Assembly (NCBI GenBank): GCA_003133205.1
Contig: PKWK01000253.1
Coordinates: 1 to 17,641 of the forward strand
Length of the DNA: 17,641 bases
Origin: Granulicella sp.
GTDB taxonomy: Bacteria > Acidobacteriota > Terriglobia > Terriglobales > Acidobacteriaceae
Reading direction: 5' to 3'
Shown here: in pieces, positions 1 to 7,199 of the stretch
Layout of the letters: every line of letters starts with the position of its first letter
Numbering within the stretch: position 1 is the first letter of the stretch
Translations under genes and position numbers: made by a program
The notes under the pieces: generated by a model
Database searches by the model: none
Told to the model about the DNA's origin: nothing
Seen by the model: the letters and a program-made list of their open reading frames with translations, nothing else

Positions 1-636
1 AAGGGGACGAGACTGGTGGGGCACGTGATGCAGGTGAAGGCCGGCGGCCCGGAACAGGGCAGCGCAATCCTGACGCTGACGTTCGATCGCGCCGAAGTGA
101 AGGGCCAGAACGTAGCGGTGCGCTGCGTGATTCGGGCGGTTGCGCCAAACGCTGCCGCAGCGGCGAGTCGCGAGATGATGGCGGAGCAACCTCCGATGAT
201 GGGACCCTCCGGCGGGAACGTGGGCACTACGGGACGCGGATCGGGCCGCGGCGGCGTGGCCGGGGGGATGCCGGGGACGACCGTGCCTACGGTGGGTGGC
301 GGCAGGCCGGTGGGGTCGACACTTCCGCCTATAGGCACGCCGGGCACCTCCGGAGGAGGGATGGGGGGAACGACTGTGCCCTCCGTGACCGACTCCGGAC
401 CCGTCATCGGCGGACGGGCGGCGGACATGAGTTCGCTGGGGGGACCGGCGACTGCGACGCCGAACCGGCGCGTGTCGGATGCGGGCGAGTCGGTGTCGCA
501 GGTTCCACGCGCAACGGGGTTGCCGGGCGTGATGCTATGGGCATCGCCAACCGCTTCGGGAACGCTGACGGCGATGGACCGGAACATTTCGCTGGAGAGC
601 GGGATGCAGATCACGCTGGGCGTGATTACGCACTAG
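1..636 (+). CDS. Glycine-rich hypothetical protein, 3' end only
   Basis: The reading frame is open from the first base of the window, so the true start lies to the left; the first in-frame start-like codon here (GTG at 16) is probably internal. The visible 211 residues begin KGTRLVGHVMQVKA and continue with a short beta-rich segment, the pattern of acidobacterial secreted or envelope proteins of unknown role. From about residue 55 the chain becomes low-complexity, rich in Gly, Pro, Thr and Ser, with recurring TTVPTVGGG / TTVPSV pieces, probably a disordered linker. The last 30 residues return to an ordered pattern ending in a plausible beta strand (MQITLGVITH). The gene converges on the lipoprotein gene with 38 bp between the two stops. 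No enzyme motif is seen. That it is coding is fairly sure; the function is unknown. Confidence 0.7.
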   Translation, partial: KGTRLVGHVMQVKAGGPEQGSAILTLTFDRAEVKGQNVAVRCVIRAVAPNAAAAASREMMAEQPPMMGPSGGNVGTTGRGSGRGGVAGGMPGTTVPTVGGGRPVGSTLPPIGTPGTSGGGMGGTTVPSVTDSGPVIGGRAADMSSLGGPATATPNRRVSDAGESVSQVPRATGLPGVMLWASPTASGTLTAMDRNISLESGMQITLGVITH

Positions 637-674
637 CAACCTATTCCGGCGCTACCCTGGCGTGGCGGGCCGGA

Positions 675-2219
675 CTACTGCGGCACTCCGTCGTTGACCT
701 GGTCCGCGACCATGCGCAGGGCTCCTGCATCGTTGAAGAGCAGGCCGTTGAAGCGGAAGGTTCCGCCGGCGGCGAGTTGGGCGGTGTTCAGCAGCGACGT
801 GCTGGAGTTGACGTAGACAGTCACGACGTTGGCGTGGGGCAGGAGCAGGTTGGTGGTGCCGACGACGGGGCCGTTCATCTGGACGATCAGATCATAGGGC
901 GCGAGTTGCACGGTGTAGACGGTGTAAGTGCCGCTGGTGGAGACGCCGGTGACGACCGCGTCGATGGTCTGCGGCATGAGGGTAATGGTGGTCGGCAGAG
1001 CCCAAGTGCCGCCCATGGTGGGGTACGACATGGCACCAATCGAAGTCATCTGGCCCGCCGCAAGATTCGCTCCACTGAATACGGGAGTAAAGGGCAACGA
1101 GCTGAGGTTCGAGAATCGCGCGGACGCCTGAAATTTTGTGGTGCTTGCGTAGACGTCGTAGCCAAAATTACCTATAGTGTCCTGCGCAAGCTGGATTCCC
1201 TGCATCTGGGTCTGAAAGGTTCCCAGGTCGTTGTAGGACGGCGCGGATTGCATGATCTGACCGGCGGTAACGTTGGTCGTGGTTGCGTCCTGCACCTCGA
1301 TGCGCGTGGCGGTGTAGGAGGCATCCGGTTCCAGCGCGAGGTCCAGGTTGACGAAGGTTCCTGCCGCCAAGCCGGTCGCCGAAGCCACACCCTGATACTG
1401 CGTGGCGGAGTTGAGCGATGCGGTGAATGTTCCGCCTGGTGCTACTCCTAAATTGACGTAGGTCGAACTGACCTGGTTGATTGAGCCATCGCCTGCGAGC
1501 GTTACGGTGATCGAGCCACTTGCCGCGTTGATGGACGCGACCTGCCCGGCGAGGCCGATGCACTTCCCGTTGAGCGGAGTGGTGGATTGCGCGGTCACTG
1601 GAAACGCCGTGAGATTGAAGGTGGGCGTGCCCGTGTTGCGGGACGCCGAATACTGCGTTGGATTGCTCATCGTCAGCGACTTCGAAACATCGAGGGTGAG
1701 CGTGAGGCCCATCGCTGTGCCCTGCACCGAAATCGGCCCGGCGAGCGTCACCACCGCAGGGCTTGGCGCATAGAAGTTCGCGGTATATACGCCGTTGTCG
1801 ATATTGATGGTGCCCGTGGAGTCGAGAAAGGTGTAAAGAAACGATGGGTTGGAGAAGGTGACCGCGGCCGAGGTGTAGATGTCCTGCGGAACCTGCACGG
1901 TGGCGAGCGGGTATGCTCCGCCGTTTGCGGGAATGAAGTCGACGTTGGTTGGCGTGCTGAAGATGGTGGTGGCGCCGCCAGCGCGGTTGGTGAGCGAGAT
2001 CGACTGAATCCCCATGGTGAACTGGGTGAGCTGGTCGTTCGCTGTGCTGGAAAGCTGGATCGCAACCGTGGTGATGCCGCCGGCAACAGGACCGCCGGAT
2101 GGACCGCTGCTGCCGCAGCCTGTGATCAGCAGGGCGAGACCGGCAACCAGCGAAACGGGGAAGGCGATGTTTTTGGAGGAATGGAAGAAAAGGCCTGCAA
2201 GGAAACGCATCGATTTCAC
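675..2219 (-). CDS. Secreted lipoprotein with DUF4382/DUF5666-like beta domains
   Basis: This 514-residue protein starts with a lipoprotein signal peptide: charged N-terminus, hydrophobic stretch at about 18-34, and lipobox LITG-C with the lipidated Cys at 35, followed by a Gly/Ser/Pro linker. It is therefore expected on the periplasmic side of a membrane. Residues about 50-185 resemble the DUF4382 type of beta-sandwich, and about 222-330 contain a GQVASIN...GSITVTLAGDG segment like DUF5666 repeats; both assignments are from memory of family style and are tentative. The remainder is Ser/Thr/Gly-rich beta structure. The GTG start at 2219 is preferred because AAAGG lies 8 nt upstream; the in-frame ATG at 2210 would be too far from it. 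No catalytic residues are recognised. A structural or binding role is possible but not shown. It is not obviously co-transcribed with the reductase, given the 745-bp gap. Confidence 0.8.
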   Translation of the reverse strand: MKSMRFLAGLFFHSSKNIAFPVSLVAGLALLITGCGSSGPSGGPVAGGITTVAIQLSSTANDQLTQFTMGIQSISLTNRAGGATTIFSTPTNVDFIPANGGAYPLATVQVPQDIYTSAAVTFSNPSFLYTFLDSTGTINIDNGVYTANFYAPSPAVVTLAGPISVQGTAMGLTLTLDVSKSLTMSNPTQYSASRNTGTPTFNLTAFPVTAQSTTPLNGKCIGLAGQVASINAASGSITVTLAGDGSINQVSSTYVNLGVAPGGTFTASLNSATQYQGVASATGLAAGTFVNLDLALEPDASYTATRIEVQDATTTNVTAGQIMQSAPSYNDLGTFQTQMQGIQLAQDTIGNFGYDVYASTTKFQASARFSNLSSLPFTPVFSGANLAAGQMTSIGAMSYPTMGGTWALPTTITLMPQTIDAVVTGVSTSGTYTVYTVQLAPYDLIVQMNGPVVGTTNLLLPHANVVTVYVNSSTSLLNTAQLAAGGTFRFNGLLFNDAGALRMVADQVNDGVPQ

Positions 2220-2224
2220 GGCGA

Positions 2225-2272
2225 CTGCCTTTCGCGCTCCATCCTACACCCGATGCGATTGCGTGAAGGCAG
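2225..2272 (-). promoter_or_regulatory. Possible 5' UTR stem covering the lipoprotein ribosome binding site
   Basis: CTGCCTT at 2225-2231 and AAGGCAG at 2266-2272 are perfect inverted copies separated by 34 nt, just upstream of the lipoprotein start. The left arm contains the complement of the AAAGG used as ribosome binding site. In the transcript the two arms could pair and mask that site. The stem is short (7 bp) and the loop long, so it may be chance. Confidence 0.2.
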
Positions 2273-2302
2273 ATTCAGTCCGAAAATGCGGCTGGGTTAA
2301 AG

Positions 2303-2336
2303 TCGAACGCGGCCACTACGTAGTGGCCGCGTTCGA
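2303..2336. repeat. Perfect 34-bp palindrome
   Basis: The sequence reads identically on both strands from TCGAACGC at 2303 through the centre TACGTA (2317-2322) to GCGTTCGA at 2336, with no mismatch and no spacer. It lies 84 bp upstream of the lipoprotein start, between that gene and the tandem repeat array. As RNA it would form a very stable GC-rich hairpin. A bidirectional transcription terminator is one reading, but there is only a short TTCTT on the plus side and CTTTAA on the minus side, not a clear U-tract. A large operator or a mobile-element remnant is also possible. Confidence 0.6.
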
Positions 2337-2359
2337 TTCTTACTGACCTGATTCCTTGT

Positions 2360-2550
2360 TACATTCAGCAACATCTACTGCATGGTGCATACATCAGTTG
2401 GATCTACTGCTAACTGCATTCATCAGTACAGCTACTGCATCTTGCATTCATCAGACAACTACGATTACTTACTGCCTGTTGCATTCATCAGTACGTTTAC
2501 TGCTACTACATTCATCAGTACATTTACTGCTTGCTGCATTCATCAGTACA
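2360..2550. repeat. Degenerate 28-bp tandem repeat array with internal dyads
   Basis: About seven units start at 2360, 2386, 2415, 2443, 2480, 2507 and 2535, giving spacings of 26, 29, 28, 37, 27 and 28 bp. The best-conserved core is TGCATTCATCAGTAC, followed after three bases by TACTGC. Within a unit CAGTA and TACTG face each other across four bases (clear at 2425-2438, 2489-2502 and 2516-2529; degraded in the first, second and fourth units). The array is visibly richer in A and T than the flanking genes. The period is not a multiple of three and the frame shifts from unit to unit, so I do not regard it as coding. It is not a CRISPR array: the units are contiguous and diverged, with no unique spacers. 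Confidence 0.75.
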
Positions 2551-2800
2551 AGTGCACTCCGAATGGAAGTTCTGAGGGACTCGAGGAAGTATCAGAAGCC
2601 TCCTCCGTCGGGAGCGGATTTGCCGGTGAGCCTCTGCCCTGCCCACCGACTACTAGAAAGTATGATGCCAACATTCGCCGGATTCCGCTGTGATCTCTGT
2701 CACATTAGTTTGAACGGCGGCGAAACCCAGTTTTTCGAACCGAAAGCCGCAAAGAGCATGTCCCAGGGGCTAAGGAAGAGTCCGGGCCGGACCAAAAAAC
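2551..2800. other. Gene-free stretch between tandem array and hairpin repeats
   Basis: I see no credible gene here. A plus-strand open frame crosses it but has no ribosome binding site, runs through the tandem repeats, and its composition is not protein-like. One detail stands out: CCCAGGGGCTAAGGAAG near 2763-2779 looks like a broken copy of the CTCAGGGGCTAAAGCC repeat that follows at 2806-2820. Confidence 0.4.
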
Positions 2801-2865
2801 TGACCTCAGGGGCTAAAGCCCCATTGAATTCAGGCCACTTATGGCACGGGTAAACCCGTGCCCTT
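2801..2865. repeat. Double-hairpin intergenic repeat (GGCTAAAGCC type)
   Basis: Two perfect stem-loops lie 20 bp apart. The first is GGGGC-TAAA-GCCCC at 2809-2822. The second is GGCACGGG-TAAA-CCCGTGCC at 2843-2862. Both use the same TAAA loop. On the minus strand, the direction of the upstream reductase, the second stem is read first, and the first stem is followed about 9 nt later by six Ts (complement of the A-run at 2794-2799). The element could therefore act as terminator or 3' end protector for the reductase mRNA. A related element lies between coxC and coxD. I recall such paired hairpins as common interspersed repeats in Terriglobia, but could not check this. Confidence 0.65.
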
Positions 2866-2964
2866 GAGCAGAACATGGTTCTTCAGCAGCGTCTAAAGCC
2901 CTTGGTTGATGTTGCGCGCGTTATGCCGGGACTAAATTGGAACCGACTCTTTTCCACAGCTTTT

Positions 2965-5064
2965 TCAGTTCCTGGCGGCGGTGAAGCGGAGGGAGTTATC
3001 CATGCTGCGGTAGAGGGCGTCCACCGCGTCGAGCAGTGCGAAGGTTTCCTCTTTGTGCGTGGCAAGGGGTTCGGATGGATGCTGTTGCGCGGCGGCGACG
3101 ACCGGCTCGAAACGGCTGTCAATCAGGCCGGAAAAGATGAAGTGTTTGCGGAAGTTCTCGAAGACGGCGGCGTCTGTCGGGGCTTCGATGCCGCGCGTGA
3201 TGAGGAGTGCGCGCGCGGAGCAGAGGGTGACGGAGTAGAGCGCAGCCTCGGCTTCTTGCGGGTCTTGCGCCTGGGCCGACGCCTCTGCGGGATTGAGTTG
3301 CTCGCGCAGTCGCTTTGCGTGCTTGAGGTCGACTTCGATGAGGTCGAAGAGGCCGGCGGAGCACTCGCCTGCAGCTTTGCCGGCGAGGGAGAACATCTCG
3401 TCCGACGCCCAGTCGCAGTAGTAGCTGCGGTCTGCCTCGGGCGCGGGGATGTTGCGGTAGCGGTCGGCGAGGGCGCGAATATCCTGCGTGCCTTCGGCGT
3501 CGATATAGTCGGCGAAGGATTCGTGGGCGTGCTTCTTTTCGAGCCACAGCTTGAGGACGTCCTCGACGAAGCGCGGCAGGTCGCGCGCGCTGACGCGATC
3601 GATGGGCTGCGCGAGGCGGGCATCTCCGTCTGTGACACGCGCGCCCGCGACGACCGCGTAGGCCGGGAACATCTGCTGGCCGCGGCGTGCGACGTTGCCG
3701 TAAAAGCCGAGGTCCGCGAGCATGTGCTGGCCGCAGGTGTTGGGGCAGCCGGAGAGATTGAGGCGGAAGTCGGGGATCTGGTTGAGGTCGAGGGTGGAGT
3801 TTGAGAGCGTGTCGACGACCGCGGTGAGCGCGCCCTTGGGGCGGCAGATTCCGAGGCGGCAGGTGTCGGCGCCGGTGCAGGCGATGGAGTTGCCGAGCAG
3901 GCGCGGCGCGGAGGCGAGTTCGCCGATCTCGCGCACGACGTGGAAGACGTTGGCGAGATGGGCTTCGGGGATGTTGCGCAGGCGGAGGTTCTGGCCGAAG
4001 GTGGCGCGCAGGACGGAATCGCCGAAAGGCTCGAGGAAAAGGGCGAGGCGAATGGCGTCCTCGTCGCTGAGGTTGCCGAGGAAGACCGGAACCAGGACGG
4101 AGAACAGGCCGGGCTGCTTCTGCGGTTCGACGTAGCGCTGCCGCCACAGATGGAACTCCGGCGAGTCATCCGTGGCGGGGGCGAGGTCGGGCGTGATGGC
4201 GGTGGCGGGCAAATCCTCAAGGGCGAGGGGCGCGGGCGCCTGGTCGCGTACGAGTTGCAACTGCTCTTCGTACAACTGGCGGAAGCGCTCTTCGCCGAGG
4301 GAGTTCCAGAGGAAGCGAAGACGCGCGGCGTTGCGGTTCTTGCGGTTGCCGTGCTGGTCGAAGAGGCGTTTGACCGCTGTCGTCACGGCGTAGACATCGT
4401 CGGCGGGGATGAACTCGTGCAGCAGGTGGCCGACCTGCGGCTTGGTGCCCAGACCGCCGGCAACGTAGACGCGGAAGCCCTGCTGCCCGTCGCGAAGCTG
4501 GGCGATGAAGCCAACATCGTTGAAGCGCGCGTAGCCTGTGTCCGCGTCCGAGTTGGAGAAGGAGATCTTGAACTTGCGCGGCAACATCCAGGAGTCGGCC
4601 TCGGCGATGAGGCGGGTGGTGAGGGCGAACGCGTACGGGCTAGGGTCGAAGACTTCATCGACACCCACGCCGGCGTCGGGCGAGACGAGGACGTTGCGGA
4701 CGGTGTTGCCGCCGCCTCCGCGCGCGATGAGGCCGACGCGCAGAAGCTCGCGCATGGAGGGGACCACGTGCTCAAGCGCGATGTCGTGGATCTGGAACTC
4801 CTGGCGCGTGGTGATGTGGATCCAGGGGCTGCCGTAGCGCGCGGCAATCTCGGCCATGGCCTGCAACTGCGCCGGCGTGTGCGCGCCGCCGGTGGTGCGG
4901 ATGCGCACCATGTAACTGCCGTCGCGGCGCTGCTCGTAGCAGCCGAAGGGGACGCGGCGAACTTTGAGCGTGGCGGCGTCGAGCTCGCCCTTCTGATGAC
5001 GCTTAATATAGATGTCGAGTTCTTCGAGTTCGGAGGCGAGGTTTGCCGGGATTTGATAGGACAT
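2965..5064 (-). CDS. Ferredoxin-type sulfite/nitrite reductase, with C-terminal extension
   Basis: This 699-residue protein is a siroheme / [4Fe-4S] reductase that carries out six-electron reduction of sulfite to sulfide or nitrite to ammonia in the cytoplasm. The two-fold repeat of the family is present: ferredoxin-like half-domains at about 35-115 and 315-395, and NIR/SIR domains at about 120-275 and 390-510. Cluster and siroheme ligands are C396, C402, C440 and C444 (CTGADTC and CPNTC). At the GGGGNTVRNV segment (117-125) there is no Cys where many sulfite reductases of this family have one for a Tyr-Cys cross-link. Substrate cannot be decided from sequence. Residues about 520-699 form an extra, mostly helical domain, discussed in the findings. 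Start: ATG with AAGGGAG 5 nt upstream. No partner sulfur or nitrogen genes are adjacent. Confidence 0.9.
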   Translation of the reverse strand: MSYQIPANLASELEELDIYIKRHQKGELDAATLKVRRVPFGCYEQRRDGSYMVRIRTTGGAHTPAQLQAMAEIAARYGSPWIHITTRQEFQIHDIALEHVVPSMRELLRVGLIARGGGGNTVRNVLVSPDAGVGVDEVFDPSPYAFALTTRLIAEADSWMLPRKFKISFSNSDADTGYARFNDVGFIAQLRDGQQGFRVYVAGGLGTKPQVGHLLHEFIPADDVYAVTTAVKRLFDQHGNRKNRNAARLRFLWNSLGEERFRQLYEEQLQLVRDQAPAPLALEDLPATAITPDLAPATDDSPEFHLWRQRYVEPQKQPGLFSVLVPVFLGNLSDEDAIRLALFLEPFGDSVLRATFGQNLRLRNIPEAHLANVFHVVREIGELASAPRLLGNSIACTGADTCRLGICRPKGALTAVVDTLSNSTLDLNQIPDFRLNLSGCPNTCGQHMLADLGFYGNVARRGQQMFPAYAVVAGARVTDGDARLAQPIDRVSARDLPRFVEDVLKLWLEKKHAHESFADYIDAEGTQDIRALADRYRNIPAPEADRSYYCDWASDEMFSLAGKAAGECSAGLFDLIEVDLKHAKRLREQLNPAEASAQAQDPQEAEAALYSVTLCSARALLITRGIEAPTDAAVFENFRKHFIFSGLIDSRFEPVVAAAQQHPSEPLATHKEETFALLDAVDALYRSMDNSLRFTAARN

Positions 5065-5154
5065 TGGAACTCCCTTCGGGGTTCTGGGACGCTTGATTTT
5101 GGGGGAATAGCCTGGACCACTACGAACGGCGGGCGCCGCTGGATCGGGGATGGG

Positions 5155-5217
5155 TCAACAGGTTGCCATGGAACAATGATCGCGAAACGGCGGGCGCGCG
5201 GCGGTGATGGCGGTCAC
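5155..5217 (-). CDS. Possible 20-residue cysteine-containing leader peptide
   Basis: A GTG-started minus-strand frame encodes MTAITAARPPFRDHCSMATC and stops 90 bp before the reductase start. It has two Cys, one of them the last residue before TGA. Just upstream a second tiny frame (5219-5239, VSLHRI) has a good GGAGGAG 5 nt before its GTG and ends 1 nt before the GTG of this one, which could allow re-initiation. Cys-rich leaders controlling sulfur genes are known in actinobacteria. Here the idea is inference from position and composition, and both frames may be chance. Confidence 0.2.
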   Translation of the reverse strand: MTAITAARPPFRDHCSMATC

Positions 5218-5282
5218 ACTAGATGCGGTGCAGCGACACGGATGCTCCTCCGCCCGATGCGGAGAAGGGCTTCGCGGCCGGG

Positions 5283-6725
5283 CTATTTCGAGGTTTCGAG
5301 GACGACGACCGTGGCGATGGGATCGAGCGGCTTGGCGGGGAGCTGGATGTCGAGCGCGTCGCCGGTCTGGGTGAGCTTCAGAGGCTTGTGCGCGGAGTCG
5401 GCGAGGAGGTACGCCTTCGTGACCTTGCGCGGAAGCTTGTCGAGGTGGAACGCGCCGGTGGGCCAGTTGAAGATTTCGAGGTAGATCTTGTCGGGGCGCG
5501 TGGTGGAGCGCCAGTCCCATGCGGGGATGAACTTCGGCTGGCCGCGGCGATCCTTTTCGGTGGCGCTGAAGGCTCCGGCTTCGGGGCCAAACAGAGTGGG
5601 CTGCGTGCCGTAGATGGCTTCGCCGTTGACCGCGAGCCACTTGCCCATGGCCTGGAGACGCTCGGCTTCGGGCGCGGGGACGACGCCGTGCGAGTCGGGG
5701 CCGATGTTGAGCAGGTAGTTGCCACCCTTGCTGGCGATGTCGATGAGGTTGCGCAACAGGGTTTCGGTGGATTTGAAGTTGGTGTCGTAGGACTTGAAGC
5801 CCCAGGTGTCGTTGATGGTCATGCAGGACTCCCAGTCGCGACCGGGGAAGCCCTGCGCGGGGATGGTCTGCTCGGGGGTTTCGGTGTCGCCCTTGTAGCC
5901 GCCGCCGAGGCGATTGTTCCAGATGAGGTTGGGGTGCTGGTTGACGAGGGCGACGATCTCGGCTGCGCGCGCGGGCGTCATGTTGGCGGTGGGCGTGTCG
6001 AACCAGACGACGGCGGGGAAGTCACCGTAGTTGGTCAGCAGCTCTTTGATCTGCGGGATGGCCTTGGTGTGGAGATAGGTGTCGAAGTCGCCGTCCTGCG
6101 CCTTGTCCCAGTGATGCGTAACGGGGTCGTGATTCTGGCGGAGAATCGCGGAGGCACCCGGGGCGGTCCAGTCCTGATCCTGCGAGTAGTAGAAGCCGAG
6201 CTTGAGGCCCTGCTTGCGGCACTCGTCGGCGAGTTCGCGGAGGGGATCGCGGTGGAAGGGCGTGGCGGCGACGATGTTGAAGGGGTTTGCCTTGGAGTCG
6301 AACATCGCGAAGCCGTCGTGGTGCTTGGCGGTGATGACGATGTACTTCATGCCGGCGGACTTGGCGAGGGCGACGATGTCGTGCGCGCTGAAGCCGGTGG
6401 GATTGAACTGCGAGGCGAGGCCCTTATAGTCGGCGACGGGGATGGAGGCGTTGTTCATGATCCACTCGCCGATGCCGGGGATCTGCTTGCCGTCCCACGT
6501 GCCTGCGGGGAAGGAGTAGAGGCCCCAGTGGATGAACATGCCGAAGCGGGCCTCGCGCCACCAGGCCATGCGCGCGTCTCGCTGCGTTGCGGACTCCGTG
6601 TCCTGGATGGAGGGCACGGGGTGATTGTTGGAGACGGGGATGGGCGGGCTGGTTTCGAGCTGCGCATTGCAAAGCGGAGCGGCGGCGAGTAAGGCGGCGA
6701 TGGCGATCAGGCGAGTCAGCTTCAA
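5283..6725 (-). CDS. Secreted alpha-L-fucosidase, GH29
   Basis: This 480-residue enzyme is expected to remove terminal L-fucose from glycans by the retaining mechanism of family GH29. A signal peptide covers about 1-21 (hydrophobic core then LCNA-Q), so it acts outside the cytoplasm. Family landmarks are visible in order: WWREARFGMFIHWG (55-68), KHHDGFAMFDS (134-144), LGFYYSQDQDW (176-186), and VVWFDT with the likely nucleophile D243. E299 in DWESC is a reasonable acid/base candidate, by spacing to the nucleophile. A C-terminal beta domain follows from about 385 to the end. The start is TTG at 6725, with GAGGGA 5 nt upstream; no ATG is nearby in frame. The reductase gene lies 218 bp downstream on the same strand, with no functional link evident. 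Confidence 0.92.
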   Translation of the reverse strand: MKLTRLIAIAALLAAAPLCNAQLETSPPIPVSNNHPVPSIQDTESATQRDARMAWWREARFGMFIHWGLYSFPAGTWDGKQIPGIGEWIMNNASIPVADYKGLASQFNPTGFSAHDIVALAKSAGMKYIVITAKHHDGFAMFDSKANPFNIVAATPFHRDPLRELADECRKQGLKLGFYYSQDQDWTAPGASAILRQNHDPVTHHWDKAQDGDFDTYLHTKAIPQIKELLTNYGDFPAVVWFDTPTANMTPARAAEIVALVNQHPNLIWNNRLGGGYKGDTETPEQTIPAQGFPGRDWESCMTINDTWGFKSYDTNFKSTETLLRNLIDIASKGGNYLLNIGPDSHGVVPAPEAERLQAMGKWLAVNGEAIYGTQPTLFGPEAGAFSATEKDRRGQPKFIPAWDWRSTTRPDKIYLEIFNWPTGAFHLDKLPRKVTKAYLLADSAHKPLKLTQTGDALDIQLPAKPLDPIATVVVLETSK

Positions 6726-6758
6726 AGCAATCCCTCGGTCCGCAGATGCGGCTTAGAA

Positions 6759-6792
6759 ATTGTATGCGAAATACCGCTTTCATGAATGAAAG
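6759..6792 (-). promoter_or_regulatory. Possible fucosidase promoter with overlapping operator
   Basis: A perfect 7-bp inverted repeat, CTTTCAT-GA-ATGAAAG, spans 6777-6792. Downstream on the minus strand is TACAAT (complement of 6759-6764), a fair -10 box; ATTCAT within the inverted repeat lies 17 bp before it as a weak -35. The predicted start point would be about 25 nt upstream of the TTG. The overlap of dyad and -35 suggests a repressor or activator site, but this rests on short matches only. Confidence 0.3.
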
Positions 6793-6890
6793 AGGGCGGT
6801 CCTGCCGAGCTGCAGCGGCTGCAGGCCAATCCCTCAGGCTGCTGGTGCGGCCTAAAGTGGAGGTTCTATACTTGGCGAAGGAGAGAGCCG

Positions 6891-7151
6891 ATGGGCGTGG
6901 CCGAAGACGTATGGAAGGCACATCGGGATGTGATCGCGCAGGACCTCAGGGCTCTCGAGGTCGAAGTGAAGGACGGGTTCGCCTCGGTCGAACGCGTGGC
7001 GGCGATTCGACACGAGTTGGTGTTGGCGGAGTTGCGGACCGCTCAAGCGATTGCCGAATCGCGGCACGAGGCCATTCTCAGAGCGCTGGACATCGACAAG
7101 CGTCTGGAGAGGGTCGAAGCGCGGCAAGCGGCGCAGCAGGCGACGGCCTAG
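6891..7151 (+). CDS. Small coiled-coil hypothetical protein
   Basis: The frame encodes 86 residues beginning MGVAEDVWKAHRDVIAQDLR. The ATG at 6891 is chosen because AAGGAGAG lies about 5 nt before it; the longer frame opening at 6786 overlaps the fucosidase promoter region and adds an implausible Trp/Cys/Arg-rich stretch. Almost the whole chain is predicted helix with heptad-like spacing of Leu, Val and Ala and alternating Glu/Arg, ending RLERVEARQAAQQATA. This suggests a short coiled coil that dimerises or binds a partner. There is no signal peptide or membrane helix. I do not recognise a family. The next gene starts 48 bp downstream on the same strand, so the two may be co-transcribed. Confidence 0.6.
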   Translation: MGVAEDVWKAHRDVIAQDLRALEVEVKDGFASVERVAAIRHELVLAELRTAQAIAESRHEAILRALDIDKRLERVEARQAAQQATA

Positions 7152-7199
7152 CTTGAATCTGTACTCCGGGGAGACGGAGGACAGGATAGTGAAGGCGCT

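Noticed and set aside
637..674. Terminator between the two convergent genes
   Set aside because: GC-rich bases are present but no convincing stem with a T-run on either strand.
537..1451. 304-codon plus-strand frame over the lipoprotein
   Set aside because: It starts inside the left partial gene and lies antisense to a protein with a clear lipoprotein signal; no ribosome binding site or motif.
2360..2550. CRISPR array
   Set aside because: Units are contiguous and diverged, spacing varies from 26 to 37 bp, no unique spacers separate identical repeats, and no cas genes are nearby.
2356..2853. Plus-strand 165-codon open frame
   Set aside because: It runs through tandem repeats and hairpins, its residues are repeat artefacts (LLLHSSV-like), and it has no ribosome binding site.
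5065..5154. Sigma-70 promoter for the reductase
   Set aside because: A TTGACC occurs near 5153-5158 on the minus strand, but no acceptable -10 box lies 16-18 bp downstream.
3940..5484. 514-codon plus-strand frame opposite the reductase
   Set aside because: It is the antisense shadow of a clear reductase gene in GC-rich DNA; the translation is Glu/Val/Gly/Arg-rich with no family motif.
5223..6692. 489-codon plus-strand frame opposite the fucosidase
   Set aside because: Antisense shadow of a gene with full GH29 motifs; composition is typical of complementary-frame artefacts.
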